Shown here: in pieces, positions 28,119 through 38,390 of the stretch | Position numbering within the stretch: position 1 is the first letter of the stretch | Layout: each line of letters starts with the position of its first letter | Assembly (NCBI RefSeq): GCF_902141855.1 | Contig: NZ_CABFVH010000014.1 | Location: 1 to 64,000, forward strand | DNA length: 64,000 nucleotides | Direction: 5' to 3' | Source: Methylobacterium dankookense | GTDB lineage: Bacteria; Pseudomonadota; Alphaproteobacteria; Rhizobiales; Beijerinckiaceae | Notes under the pieces: model-generated | What the model saw: only the letters and a program-made list of their open reading frames with translations | The model's database searches: none | Told to the model about the DNA's origin: nothing | Position numbers and translations under genes: made by a program

Positions 28119-28595
28119 TCACACCCCGAACCGCCGGCCGAACCAGTCCCGCAGCACGGCGCGCTCGTAGTAGAGGCCGCCGGACGAGAAGCGCGGATTG
28201 GCGCTCAGCATGAAGTTGATGTCGGTGACGACGTCCTCGCCCTGCGCGACCACGCGGCCGTTGCGGCGCAGGGTGTAGGCGAGGCGGATCCGCGGCGGGG
28301 TGAAATCCTGCACCACCCGGACCGACTGGGGCAGCCCCATTCCCGGCCGCTCGTATCCGGCGAGGTCGATGTCGAGGACGCTGACCGCGAGGCTGTCGCC
28401 CGGCGGCAGGCGGCGGCCGAGCTCCTCGAAGATCCGGGTCATCTCCGCGAGGGTGACCCGCAGGCTCTGGCCGCTGCCGAGCCGGTTCTCGGCATCGGTG
28501 AAGCGCTCGGGGGCGACGTAGCGCACGCTGACCGGCTGCGCGGCGGCCGGCGCCGCCGCGAGGAGGAGGGCGGCGAGGACGCCCCGGCCGATCAC
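28119..28595 (-). CDS. DUF3016 domain periplasmic protein
   Basis: A 158-residue protein with a signal peptide (GVLAALLLAAAPAAAQ), then VRYVAPERFTDAENR, LAVSVLDIDLAGYERP, VVQDFTPPRIRLAYTLRRNG and a C-terminal FSSGGLYYERAVLRDWF. This run matches the DUF3016 family, whose function is unknown. GTG 28595 is chosen because its GTGA overlaps the upstream gene's stop, and the signal peptide begins right there. The longer open frame upstream is Arg-rich and is a shadow of the preceding gene. Confidence 0.8.
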   Translation of the reverse strand: MIGRGVLAALLLAAAPAAAQPVSVRYVAPERFTDAENRLGSGQSLRVTLAEMTRIFEELGRRLPPGDSLAVSVLDIDLAGYERPGMGLPQSVRVVQDFTPPRIRLAYTLRRNGRVVAQGEDVVTDINFMLSANPRFSSGGLYYERAVLRDWFGRRFGV

Positions 28596-28807
28596 TGACG
28601 CGACCGGGCGATCACCTCGAGGAGGGCGCGGGCCACCGGCTCGGTCACGTTGCGCCGGTACTTGCGGTGGACCAACTGCCCGTTGTGATAGACGTCGTGC
28701 TCGACGTAGAGGCGCTCGCCGTCCCAGCGAACGATGTTGTCGGTCTCCGTCGTCTCCTCGACGCCGAGATCCTGCCGCAGGATCGCGCTCCCGGTATGCG
28801 TCAGCAT
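28592..28807 (-). CDS. Small conserved-looking protein coupled to DUF3016
   Basis: A 71-residue hydrophilic protein, MLTHTGSAIL at the start and ending ALLEVIARSRQ. The core, VRWDGERLYVEHDVYHNGQL, is a coherent protein-like sequence with alternating beta-type pattern. No signal peptide is present. The TGA overlaps the DUF3016 GTG by four bases, so the pair is co-translated. The family is not recognised. Confidence 0.68.
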   Translation of the reverse strand: MLTHTGSAILRQDLGVEETTETDNIVRWDGERLYVEHDVYHNGQLVHRKYRRNVTEPVARALLEVIARSRQ

Positions 28808-28910
28808 CCCCAAACCCTGGCTTCCGGCCCCTTCGGCCGCGGGCGTCGAGCATAGGCAAGGCGCGCGGGGCGCGCCAGCGCCCACCGCGGCCCGAAATGA
28901 CCGCGCGGGC

Positions 28911-29444
28911 CTACTGTACGGTCACTTGGTCCTTGATCCGGTCGTAGGTCGCGCGGCTGAGCACGCGCTTCGCGAGAAGCTGGTCCACCGAGGCGTAGGG
29001 GCGGCGCTGGACGATGGCGCGGCCGATATTGCCGCCGCCCTTCAGGCCGTTCAGCTCGGCGACCGTCGCGGTGTTGAGGTCAACGAGCGCGACGGCGCGC
29101 GGGCCGGCGTCGTCCTGGGCGCGCTCGGCCGGGTCCATCGCGGCGGGCTCCGGCGGCGCAGGAGGTGGGGGAGGGGGTATCTCGGCGAGCGGTGGTGCCG
29201 GCCGGGGCGCCGCCTCGGAGGCCGGAGGCGGCTCGGAGGGAGCGGCCGCAGGCTTCGCCGTCGGGACGGTCCGCACAGGGTCGCGCGCCGGAGCGGGCTT
29301 CGGCTCGCGCTGGACCGTTTGTCCGGCCGGCCGCGGCGCCGGCTCCTGCGCCGCCTTCGGCCAGAAATACTGGACGAGCCCGGCGAGCAATCCGGCGGTC
29401 ACGAGCAGGACCGCCACCCGGGCCATGGCCGAGCCGCTCAGCAT
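28911..29444 (-). CDS. Membrane-anchored helix-hairpin-helix (ComEA-like) protein
   Basis: A 177-residue protein. One N-terminal membrane segment (VAVLLVTAGLLAGLVQYF) is followed by a long Pro/Ala-rich linker (about 30-115). A C-terminal helix-hairpin-helix domain follows, with VDLNTATVAELNGLKGGGNIG and the second helix RPYASVDQLL. In ComEA this domain binds DNA in the periplasm. The GGG in the hairpin turn departs from the usual GIG, which may weaken DNA contact. The ATG overlaps the stop of a small upstream gene (ATGCTGA), so translation is coupled. Confidence 0.8.
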   Translation of the reverse strand: MLSGSAMARVAVLLVTAGLLAGLVQYFWPKAAQEPAPRPAGQTVQREPKPAPARDPVRTVPTAKPAAAPSEPPPASEAAPRPAPPLAEIPPPPPPAPPEPAAMDPAERAQDDAGPRAVALVDLNTATVAELNGLKGGGNIGRAIVQRRPYASVDQLLAKRVLSRATYDRIKDQVTVQ

Positions 29445-29674
29445 CGCATTCCCCGCTCCACCGCTTCCACATCGTCAGGATGGAGCAACTCTTGGGAGAA
29501 TTTGGCAATATTCGGGTCGTCGGGCACAAGTTCCACCCTCGGCGATCCACCGCGATCGAGCCGAAAAACCTCGAGCGGATGCCAGATCCGGCCGTCGCCA
29601 CCCCTCCCGCCCGTCGAACCGGCTCCCCTGACGCCGGAAACGGCGCAGGGGACCGGGTCCGCACGGGCAGGCAC
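29438..29674 (-). CDS. Small protein overlapping the ComEA-like gene; start uncertain
   Basis: The minus-strand frame ending at 29438 encodes RIWHPLEVFRLDRGGS, VELVPDDPNIAKFSQELL and HPDDVEAVERGMRC. This is coherent protein sequence, quite unlike the Arg/Gly-rich translation of the frame further upstream. Its TGA lies inside the start of the helix-hairpin-helix gene. The best available start is GTG 29674 (78 residues), with no good ribosome site, and the first 27 residues look non-coding. The true start may be rare or damaged. Third-position GC is lower than in neighbours. Confidence 0.5.
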   Translation of the reverse strand: MPARADPVPCAVSGVRGAGSTGGRGGDGRIWHPLEVFRLDRGGSPRVELVPDDPNIAKFSQELLHPDDVEAVERGMRC

Positions 29675-29752
29675 GCCATCGCGATCCCGGGCGACATTGC
29701 CGCCTTCGCCGCCGCCGCCTATCTCCGGACCTTCGTGATCGAAGGATTGTCC

Positions 29753-30631
29753 ATGCGGCTGCGTCTCGCCCTCGCCCTCCTCGTCGCCGCGGGAGCCGCC
29801 CAGGCGGCACCGGCCGGACCGGCAGGGGAGCAGGCCGCCAAGCCGGCGCCGGCCAAGGCCTCCATCCCGCTCGCCAACCATCGCGCCGTCTACGACCTGT
29901 CCCTGTCCTCCAGCAGCGGCACCCGGGCCGTGGACAGCGCCCGCGGCCGCATCGTCATCGACTTCAAGGGCGATGCCTGCCGCGGCTACACGATGCAGAC
30001 CCGGCAGGTCACGGTGCTGGAATCCTCCGAGACCGGCAGCCGCACCTCGGACCTGCGCAACACGACCTTCGAGGATGGCGACGGGCACGAGTTCCGCTTC
30101 AAGACCGCGAGCACCGTGAACGGCGCCGGCAGCCCCACCGTCGACGGCACAGCGAGCGCCGAGGCCGATGCGCTGAAGGTGCGCTTCAAGGAGCCGAAGC
30201 GCGACCAGCTCTCGGTGCCGGGCACCGTGCTGTTCCCGAGCCTGCACATGCGCCGCCTGATCGAGGCCGCGCGGGCCGGCGAGACGACGCTCTCGGCCAA
30301 GGTGTTCGACGGTTCGGATGACGGGCGCAAGGTCTACGACACCTTGGCCGTGATCGGCCGGCCGACCACCGGCCCCACCACCGCCTCCGGGTCGGACCGC
30401 GACAAGCCCCTGCGCGAGGGGGCGCTCGCCGCCGTGCAGCGCTGGCCGGTGACGCTGAGCTACTTCACGGGCGGCAAGGGAGAGAGCACGCCGATCTACA
30501 CCCTGAGCTTCGACCTCTACGACAACGGCGTGAGCGGCGCGCTCAAGCTGGATTACGGGGATTTCGCGATCATCGGCGATTTGACCCGCCTGGACCTGGA
30601 CAAGGCGCCGGCCGCACCCTGCACGCCCTGA
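29753..30631 (+). CDS. EipB-like periplasmic envelope protein (DUF1849)
   Basis: A 292-residue protein with a signal peptide ending GAAQAAP. The mature part begins NHRAVYDLSLSSSSGTRAVD and contains GRIVIDFKGDACRGYTMQTR, RTSDLRNTTFEDGDG and KVFDGSDDGRKVYDTLAVIG, ending in a Cys near the C-terminus. The order matches the DUF1849 family, of which EipB from Brucella is a beta-spiral periplasmic protein needed for envelope integrity, with one conserved disulfide. Here Cys occurs in GDACRGY and APCTP. It is divergent from the ComEA-like gene. Confidence 0.88.
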   Translation: MRLRLALALLVAAGAAQAAPAGPAGEQAAKPAPAKASIPLANHRAVYDLSLSSSSGTRAVDSARGRIVIDFKGDACRGYTMQTRQVTVLESSETGSRTSDLRNTTFEDGDGHEFRFKTASTVNGAGSPTVDGTASAEADALKVRFKEPKRDQLSVPGTVLFPSLHMRRLIEAARAGETTLSAKVFDGSDDGRKVYDTLAVIGRPTTGPTTASGSDRDKPLREGALAAVQRWPVTLSYFTGGKGESTPIYTLSFDLYDNGVSGALKLDYGDFAIIGDLTRLDLDKAPAAPCTP

Positions 30632-30651
30632 CGGGCTCGGCCTGCGGCAAT

Positions 30652-30951
30652 TCAGGGCGCTTCGTAGTCGGGCGGCACGCGCCGCCGCCAGGCCGCGGCG
30701 ATCCGTTCCGGCTTGACGCCGATCGCCTCGGCGCAGGCGAGGAGCACCGGCTCGTCCGCCATCACGTGGTCGAGCACGGCGCCGAGCACGGTCGGATCGT
30801 TCATGCCGGCGCGCAGGTCGCCGGGCGCGAGGCCGGTCGCGCCGAGGAAGGGCATCAGCCGGTCGGGGTCCTGAGCCATCCACAGCAGAACGTCGAGAGC
30901 CAGGGCGTCAATGGATTCATCCTCTTGAAGGGGTTTGTGTTTCATCAACAT
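30652..30951 (-). CDS. DUF3572 family protein
   Basis: A 99-residue soluble, acidic, helical protein. [35 protein letters not shown] and [17 protein letters not shown] match the DUF3572 family common in alphaproteobacteria, of unknown function. It is divergent from divK, an arrangement I recall from other Hyphomicrobiales. ATG 30951 or 30945 may start it. Neither has a clear ribosome site, and an AT-rich ACCTTATAAAAGGT palindrome lies immediately upstream, so the transcript may be nearly leaderless. Confidence 0.82.
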   Translation of the reverse strand: MLMKHKPLQEDESIDALALDVLLWMAQDPDRLMPFLGATGLAPGDLRAGMNDPTVLGAVLDHVMADEPVLLACAEAIGVKPERIAAAWRRRVPPDYEAP

Positions 30952-31028
30952 GTAAACCTTATAAAAGGTCCCCGCCGGGGAGAGCCCCCGTTAACGACGA
31001 GAGTCGCGCGCACCGGGATATCCACGTC

Positions 31029-31403
31029 ATGAAGAAAACGGTGCTGATCGTCGAGGACAACGAGCTCAATATGAAGCTCTTCAACGATCTGTTGGAGGCG
31101 CAGGGCTACGCTACGTTGAAGACTGCCAAGGGCATCGAAGCGATCGAGCTGGCCCGCGCGCATCACCCGGATCTGATCCTGATGGACATCCAGCTTCCCG
31201 AGGTCTCGGGGCTGGAGGTGACGAAGTGGCTCAAGGAGGACGACGACCTCAAGCATATTCCCGTCATCGCGATCACCGCCTTCGCCATGAAGGGCGACGA
31301 GGAGCGGATCCGCGAGGGCGGCTGCGAGGCCTACCTCTCCAAGCCCATCTCGGTTGCGAAGTTTTTAGCAACCGTTCGCACCTATCTTCAGGACAAACCC
31401 TGA
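31029..31403 (+). CDS. divK: Single-domain response regulator DivK
   Basis: A 124-residue receiver domain. [13 protein letters not shown] holds the acidic pocket (Glu9-Asp10), the phosphoacceptor is Asp53 in [13 protein letters not shown], and the Thr and Lys switch residues lie in [13 protein letters not shown] and YLSKPIS. DivK signals through PleC/DivJ-type kinases to control polarity and the CtrA pathway in alphaproteobacteria. The following pleD gene, 61 bases away, is the classical partner. A TATAAA stretch at 30960-30965 could be the -10 element. Confidence 0.94.
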   Translation: MKKTVLIVEDNELNMKLFNDLLEAQGYATLKTAKGIEAIELARAHHPDLILMDIQLPEVSGLEVTKWLKEDDDLKHIPVIAITAFAMKGDEERIREGGCEAYLSKPISVAKFLATVRTYLQDKP

Positions 31404-31464
31404 CGCCGAGCTCCTGCGGGGAACCCTCGCGGCGTCGCGCATTCCTGGCGAGGTACGAAGCCCG

Positions 31465-32838
<1,374 letters not shown>

Positions 32839-32861
32839 CCTCCGCCTCCCCGGACTGGACT

Positions 32862-33230
32862 CTAATCGACCGGAGCCTGGGCGGGATCGGCCGGCAGCAT
32901 ATCGTCGCGCAGCGGGGCGCTGGCCCGGCGCCGGGTCGCGGCACCGCCCGAGCATCCCTCACAGACGCTGCGGGTCACGCGCCGCACGCGCGCATCCATC
33001 TTCCGCTGCAGATCGTCCATCTTGGCATCGCTTGAGGGGGCAGCGGTCTCGCCCCCGGGATTCGGGTGGAGGCCGCGCCGGGTCCGGACCGATGCGTCCA
33101 TCCGCTCGATCTGCTCGGCGGAGGGCCGGGCGTCGGCCGGCTGCGGCGCGGGGACCGTCTGCGCGGTAGCCGGCGCGAGGCCGGCGAGAAGGGCACCGGC
33201 GATGGCGCCGAGGAGCGTTCGCTGGGTCAT
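32862..33230 (-). CDS. Small secreted protein of unknown function
   Basis: A 122-residue protein with a signal peptide (LLGAIAGALLAGLAPATAQ). The mature part is hydrophilic and Arg/Pro-rich, with SAEQIERMDASVRTR and a CEGCSGG cysteine pair that could form a disulfide or bind metal. No family is recognised. It converges with pleD, with a 23-base gap. Position and signal peptide suggest a real but poorly conserved gene. Confidence 0.62.
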   Translation of the reverse strand: MTQRTLLGAIAGALLAGLAPATAQTVPAPQPADARPSAEQIERMDASVRTRRGLHPNPGGETAAPSSDAKMDDLQRKMDARVRRVTRSVCEGCSGGAATRRRASAPLRDDMLPADPAQAPVD

Positions 33231-33510
33231 GGATGCCAGTCATTCCCGCCGATCGCGGCCTCAGCATGGCGGAGGCGCATCGGGCGGCGCCGTCGCGCTG
33301 CCCGGTTGACAGCGCCCCACGCATCGCCAACACCTCCCGCCGGTCTTATGGCCCCGTCGGCGCATGGCGGCGTACGGGCCGGCCGCCGCGGCGCGTCCTG
33401 TCGGAATCGATACCGATTCGGCCCGGAAGGCGCGTGATCTCAAGAGACTGGGGGTAGGGTCCGACTCAGGCCGAGGCGGACACGGCTCCGGCGAGGACCT
33501 GTGTGAACCC

Positions 33511-34469
<959 letters not shown>

Positions 34470-34473
<4 letters not shown>

Positions 34474-35207
34474 CCTCAGGCGGGGCGGGCGGCGTGCTCG
34501 CCGCGCTCGGCCGGCATCTCGGATTGGGGCGACGCCGGGACACCCGCGAGCCCGGCGCCTTCAACCACATCTCGCTCGGCAGCAATTGCCAGATGGCGCA
34601 TGCGCTGAAGACGCTCGACCTGCGGACCTGGTCGGCGCCCTTCGACTGGCTGTTCACCCTTCCCGAGATGGTGTCCGACTGCCTCGCAGACGATTTCGCG
34701 GCGCTGACCGACCGCGGCCAGCTCGAATCGATCCCCGAGGCCGAGCGGCTCGGCCCCGGCATCACCCGCGGCCGCCACAGGCTCTACCGCGCGCGCTACG
34801 GCCTCGAATGCGTCTTCAACCACCATGACCCGGCGGCGAGCGACGCGGATTACGCCTTCCTCGCCGAGGGCGTGCGCCGGCTGAGGCAGGCCCTGTCGGC
34901 GGAGGGCACCCGCAACCGGTTCTGGCTGATGAGCCACCTGCACATCGTGCCCGAGACGGTGGAGGCCATCTGCGACGGGCTCGCCCGGCAGCCGAGCCGG
35001 AATCACCTCACCGTGTTGCAGCTCCTGCCCGGGCACCCCGCGCTCCGGCTCGTCGAGACGGACGAGCCGCGGCCCGACCTACGGCGGCTCACGGTGGCCT
35101 GCGCTTCCGCCCCGGTGGGCCTGCGCCTCGCCGACCCGGCCGAGGACGCCGCGCTGCTCGAGATCGTCGGCCGCGAAGCAAGCCGCGTTCCGGCGCAGCT
35201 CGCGTAG
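34470..35207 (+). CDS. DUF1796 papain-like cysteine-peptidase family protein
   Basis: A 245-residue protein. FNHISLGSNCQMAHALKTLD with TWSAPFDWLFTLPEMV matches DUF1796, a predicted cysteine-peptidase fold often encoded with glycosyltransferases; Cys in GSNCQ would be the nucleophile. YGLECVFNHHDP and FWLMSHLHIVP supply histidines. Function is unproven for the family. The GTG start lies in the accA stop (GTGA). Biochemical linkage to accA is not obvious, so the coupling may only set expression level. Confidence 0.78.
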
Positions 35208-35345
35208 TCCACAGGGTGCGCGACTGTGGCTTGCGCGTCATTGCGGTAACGGACGCTCAAGTTTAACGGGGCTAATGGTTTGGGGAGTGACCGCTCGACG
35301 CCGGCCGATGCGCCCGCGAGCGGAGTATCGAGGACGAGGTTCCCC

Positions 35346-36857
35346 ATGGCTGTGCGCCCGCTCGCGGCTGCTGGTCTGATCGCTCTGGCCCTCGGCCTTG
35401 GGGCTTGCCAGGACGGAATGCTCGTCGGCGGCGCCTCGACCCGCCACCTGACACCGATTCCCGCGCAGACCCTGTCGCTGATGCAGACGAAGGGGATGAG
35501 CCAGTCCGATCCGATCCTGATCCGCGCCTACAAGAAGGAAGCGGAGATGGAGGTGTGGAAGCGCGACGGCTCCGGCCAGTACGCGCTGCTCAAGACCTTC
35601 CCGATCTGCCGCTGGTCCGGACAGCTCGGACCGAAGACGAAGCAAGGCGACCGCCAGGCGCCGGAGGGCTTCTATACGATCACGCCGGGTCAGATGAACC
35701 CGAACTCGTCCTACTATCTCTCCTTCGATACCGGCTACCCGAACGCCTTCGACCGCGCCAACGGCCGCACCGGCAACTACCTGATGGTGCACGGCACCTG
35801 CTCCTCGGCCGGGTGCTTCGCCATGACCGATGCCTCGATGGCCGAGATCTATGCCATAGCCCGCGAGGCCTTCTCGGGTGGCCAGCGCGCCTTCCAGTTC
35901 CAGTCCTATCCGTTCCGGATGACGGCCCAGAACATGGCCAAGTTCCGCAACGACCCGAACGCGCCGTTCTGGAAGAACCTGAAGGAGGGCGCCGATTATT
36001 TCGAGGCCCTGCGCCAGGAGCCGAAGGTCGGCCTGTGCGGCACCAAGTACGTCTTCGGCGGCGCCGACGCCGCGGCCGGCTCCTGCACCCCGAAGGTCGA
36101 TCCGCTGGTCGCCGAGAAGCGGTCGCATGACGACCAGCAGATTGCGGAGTTGGTGGCCAAGGGCACGCCGGCGACGCGGGTGGTCTATCAGGATGGCGGG
36201 CAGAACCCGGTCTTCCGGCCCGCCAACGTGACCGCCTTCGCGAGCCTCGGCACGAAGGAAGAGGAGCAGCCCTACAGCGCCAAGGAGTTCGGGCGCCATC
36301 ATCTCGGCGAGATCAGCCGGCCCGAGACGCTCGCCGCAGCCCCCGAGGAGATCGTCATCGAGCCGAAGGCCAAGGCGACGATGCTCGCCTCCGGCCCGAT
36401 CCCCACCAAGGCGGCCGCCGCGGCGCTGGCCCGCAAGGAGAAGCCCGCGCCGGTGATGCTCGCCGCCCAGACGCAGCCGGCCAAGGCCGAGCTGAGGACG
36501 GATACCGCGCAGGCCGAGCCGGCCAAGGATGCCGACAAGCCGGTCCGCGTCACCGTGGCCGATGCCGACGGCGATCTGTCCGCCTTCCAGAAGGTGTTCG
36601 GCGGCCTCACGGCCAAGGAGGCGGCGACGCCGGCACCGGCACCGGCCACGCCTGCGACCGATGCGGCGACCGTCGAGCCGGCCAAGCAGGTCCACGCGGC
36701 CCGCGCCCGGATCCAGGCGCACATGACGAAGCCGGTCACCGCCACCGGCGCGATCGCCGACGCCAAGAAGTCGGATACGAAGAAGCCGGATCACGCCAAG
36801 GTCGCCGAGGCCCGCAAGGCCGACAAGCTGACCGAGAAGACCGACAGGAAGCCCTGA
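35346..36857 (+). CDS. YafK-like murein L,D-transpeptidase lipoprotein with long tail
   Basis: A 503-residue lipoprotein. The lipobox LGAC ends at Cys21. The YkuD-type catalytic domain has ILIRAYKKEAEMEVW, GDRQAPEGFYTITPGQMNP and the active site MVHGTCSSAGCFAMTD, with His149 and nucleophile Cys157. Like YafK (DpaA) it may cleave or form links between Lpp-type proteins, or crosslinks in peptidoglycan. Residues from about 270 form an Ala/Lys/Pro/Glu-rich low-complexity tail of more than 200 residues, which is unusual and could reach through the wall. It is a single gene. Confidence 0.9.
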   Translation: MAVRPLAAAGLIALALGLGACQDGMLVGGASTRHLTPIPAQTLSLMQTKGMSQSDPILIRAYKKEAEMEVWKRDGSGQYALLKTFPICRWSGQLGPKTKQGDRQAPEGFYTITPGQMNPNSSYYLSFDTGYPNAFDRANGRTGNYLMVHGTCSSAGCFAMTDASMAEIYAIAREAFSGGQRAFQFQSYPFRMTAQNMAKFRNDPNAPFWKNLKEGADYFEALRQEPKVGLCGTKYVFGGADAAAGSCTPKVDPLVAEKRSHDDQQIAELVAKGTPATRVVYQDGGQNPVFRPANVTAFASLGTKEEEQPYSAKEFGRHHLGEISRPETLAAAPEEIVIEPKAKATMLASGPIPTKAAAAALARKEKPAPVMLAAQTQPAKAELRTDTAQAEPAKDADKPVRVTVADADGDLSAFQKVFGGLTAKEAATPAPAPATPATDAATVEPAKQVHAARARIQAHMTKPVTATGAIADAKKSDTKKPDHAKVAEARKADKLTEKTDRKP

Positions 36858-36967
36858 TCCGGTTGCCGTCCGGGTCACGCGACGCAACTTGTCGGTGTAG
36901 GTTCTCAGTGCAGGGCCGGTGCGCTAGACGCTCGCACCTCTGATCCTCGCACGCGGAGCCGGACAGC

Positions 36968-37966
36968 GTGATCTCCTTCCTGCGCCGGGCGTTGCGCCCG
37001 GGCCATCCCACGGACGCCCCTGCCGCGGACAGCGGAACGGGCCCGGTCGACGTCCTCGTGCCCGTGACGCCGCGGACCTTCGACCCCGTCCTCTATCGTC
37101 TCGCCAATCCGGACGTCGCGCAAGCCGGCGCCGATCCGGCGCTGCATTTCGAGGCCTTCGGGCGCACGGAGGGACGCCTCCAGGTGAACCCGACCCTGGT
37201 CGATCCCGGAAGCGCCTATCGGCGGGAGAAGTTCGCGCGCTTCGCTGGGCTGCTCGACGCGGCCTATCCTTGCCCGTCCTTCCCGGCGATGGCCGGCTCG
37301 GTCCTCTCCCTGAAGGATTACCTCTCGGAGAGCGCCAATCTCGACTTCGCGCCCTTCATCGCGGAGATCGAGGCGCATCCCGAGCGCGACTATCTCGACC
37401 TCGGCTGCGGCCTGCGGCAGCGCGTCCACCGCAACTGCCTGTATCTTGAGGTCTATCCTTCGGCAGCCGCCGACGTGATCGTCGCGCCGAACTGCTCCTA
37501 TCCGATCCGCGACGGCGCCTTCGACGGAATCGGCTGCTTCGCGGTCTTGGAGCATACGCGCCAGCCCTGGCGCGTCGCGCGGGAGATCCACCGCATGCTC
37601 AAGCCCGGCGGCCGGATCTGGATCGACTGGCCGTTCCTGCAGCCGGTGCACGGCTACCCGTCGCACTATTTCAACGCCACCCGCGAGGGCCTGACCTCGA
37701 TCTTCGAGGATCTCGGTTTCCGCGTGGAGAGCGCCGAGACGCGGCCCGACCAGGGCCCGCAGCAGACCCTCGCCTGGATCCTGCGGGCGCTCGCGGAGCG
37801 CCTGCCCGCCGCGGAGCGCGCCCGGTTCGAGGCCATGTCGGTCGGCGAACTCCTGCGCGAGCCTCCGGATGGGCCCGTCTGGTCCGAGCTGTGCGGCGGA
37901 CTCGACGATTCCGTGCGGTCGATGCTCGCCTGCGGCAATTGCCTGATCGCGACCAAGGCGGCCTGA
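36968..37966 (+). CDS. Class I methyltransferase with N-terminal glycan-type repeat
   Basis: A 332-residue protein from a GTG start. Residues 37-72 hold a single unit of the FDxxLYRxANPDVAQAG..DPxxHF..FGRTEGR type, the same module that is repeated in the glycan-operon protein at 55416. A methyltransferase domain follows, with DYLDLGCGLRQRVH (about 141-153), CFAVLEHTRQPWRVA and RMLKPGGRIWIDWPFLQPV. It probably methylates a sugar or glycan chain. No other glycan genes are adjacent; the upstream neighbour is the L,D-transpeptidase. Confidence 0.82.
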   Translation: MISFLRRALRPGHPTDAPAADSGTGPVDVLVPVTPRTFDPVLYRLANPDVAQAGADPALHFEAFGRTEGRLQVNPTLVDPGSAYRREKFARFAGLLDAAYPCPSFPAMAGSVLSLKDYLSESANLDFAPFIAEIEAHPERDYLDLGCGLRQRVHRNCLYLEVYPSAAADVIVAPNCSYPIRDGAFDGIGCFAVLEHTRQPWRVAREIHRMLKPGGRIWIDWPFLQPVHGYPSHYFNATREGLTSIFEDLGFRVESAETRPDQGPQQTLAWILRALAERLPAAERARFEAMSVGELLREPPDGPVWSELCGGLDDSVRSMLACGNCLIATKAA

Positions 37967-38027
37967 CCCGGGCCGCCCGAATCTGCGGCGGGCGCCCCCG
38001 ATCGGCCCGGTGCGCCCGCCGAGCCGG

Positions 38028-38201
38028 TCAGGCCAGCGGCCGGTCGCGGTTCATCAGCCAGAGGGCGTGGACGGTGCCCGGAAGCCAGCCGATCAGCGTC
38101 AGCAGGATGTTGAGCAGGAACTGGAGGCCGAGCCCCGTCGTGAGCAGGACGGCGATCGGCGGCAGGAAGATCGCGAGGAGGATGCGGACGAGGGTGGACA
38201 C
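38028..38201 (-). CDS. Pmp3/YqaE-family small membrane protein
   Basis: A 57-residue, two-helix membrane protein. ILLAIFLPPIAVLLTTGLG followed by FLLNILLTLIGWLPGTVHAL is the Pmp3/UPF0057 signature. Relatives are induced by salt, cold or osmotic stress and affect membrane potential. GTG 38201 has GGGAG six bases upstream. A GGAAC-N16-CGTT promoter lies 47 bases upstream, which places it in the EcfG general stress regulon. It is too short to appear as an independent long frame, because the longer open frame upstream is spurious. Confidence 0.9.
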   Translation of the reverse strand: MSTLVRILLAIFLPPIAVLLTTGLGLQFLLNILLTLIGWLPGTVHALWLMNRDRPLA

Positions 38202-38247
38202 GGAAGCTCCCCGATAGAATGTGCCGACAGGTTCGGCTGCCCGCGGA

Positions 38248-38272
38248 AACGAAGCTCTGCCGTTTCTGTTCC
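38248..38272 (-). promoter_or_regulatory. EcfG-type (general stress) promoter of the Pmp3 gene
   Basis: On the minus strand the sequence is GGAAC, then 16 bases, then CGTT. The distance from CGTT to the GTG start of the Pmp3/YqaE gene is 46 bases. It agrees with the two sites at 18937-18962 and 19032-19057. Confidence 0.72.
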
Positions 38273-38390
38273 ATGACGCCCGTCGGCGCGCGGCAGGTTC
38301 GCCCCCGCCGCATGGGTCGGCCACATCGCCGCCGCGTTGAGGGCGGAGGAGCGCGGCGCCTGCATCCGCGGATTGTCCCCGAGGCCCCCT

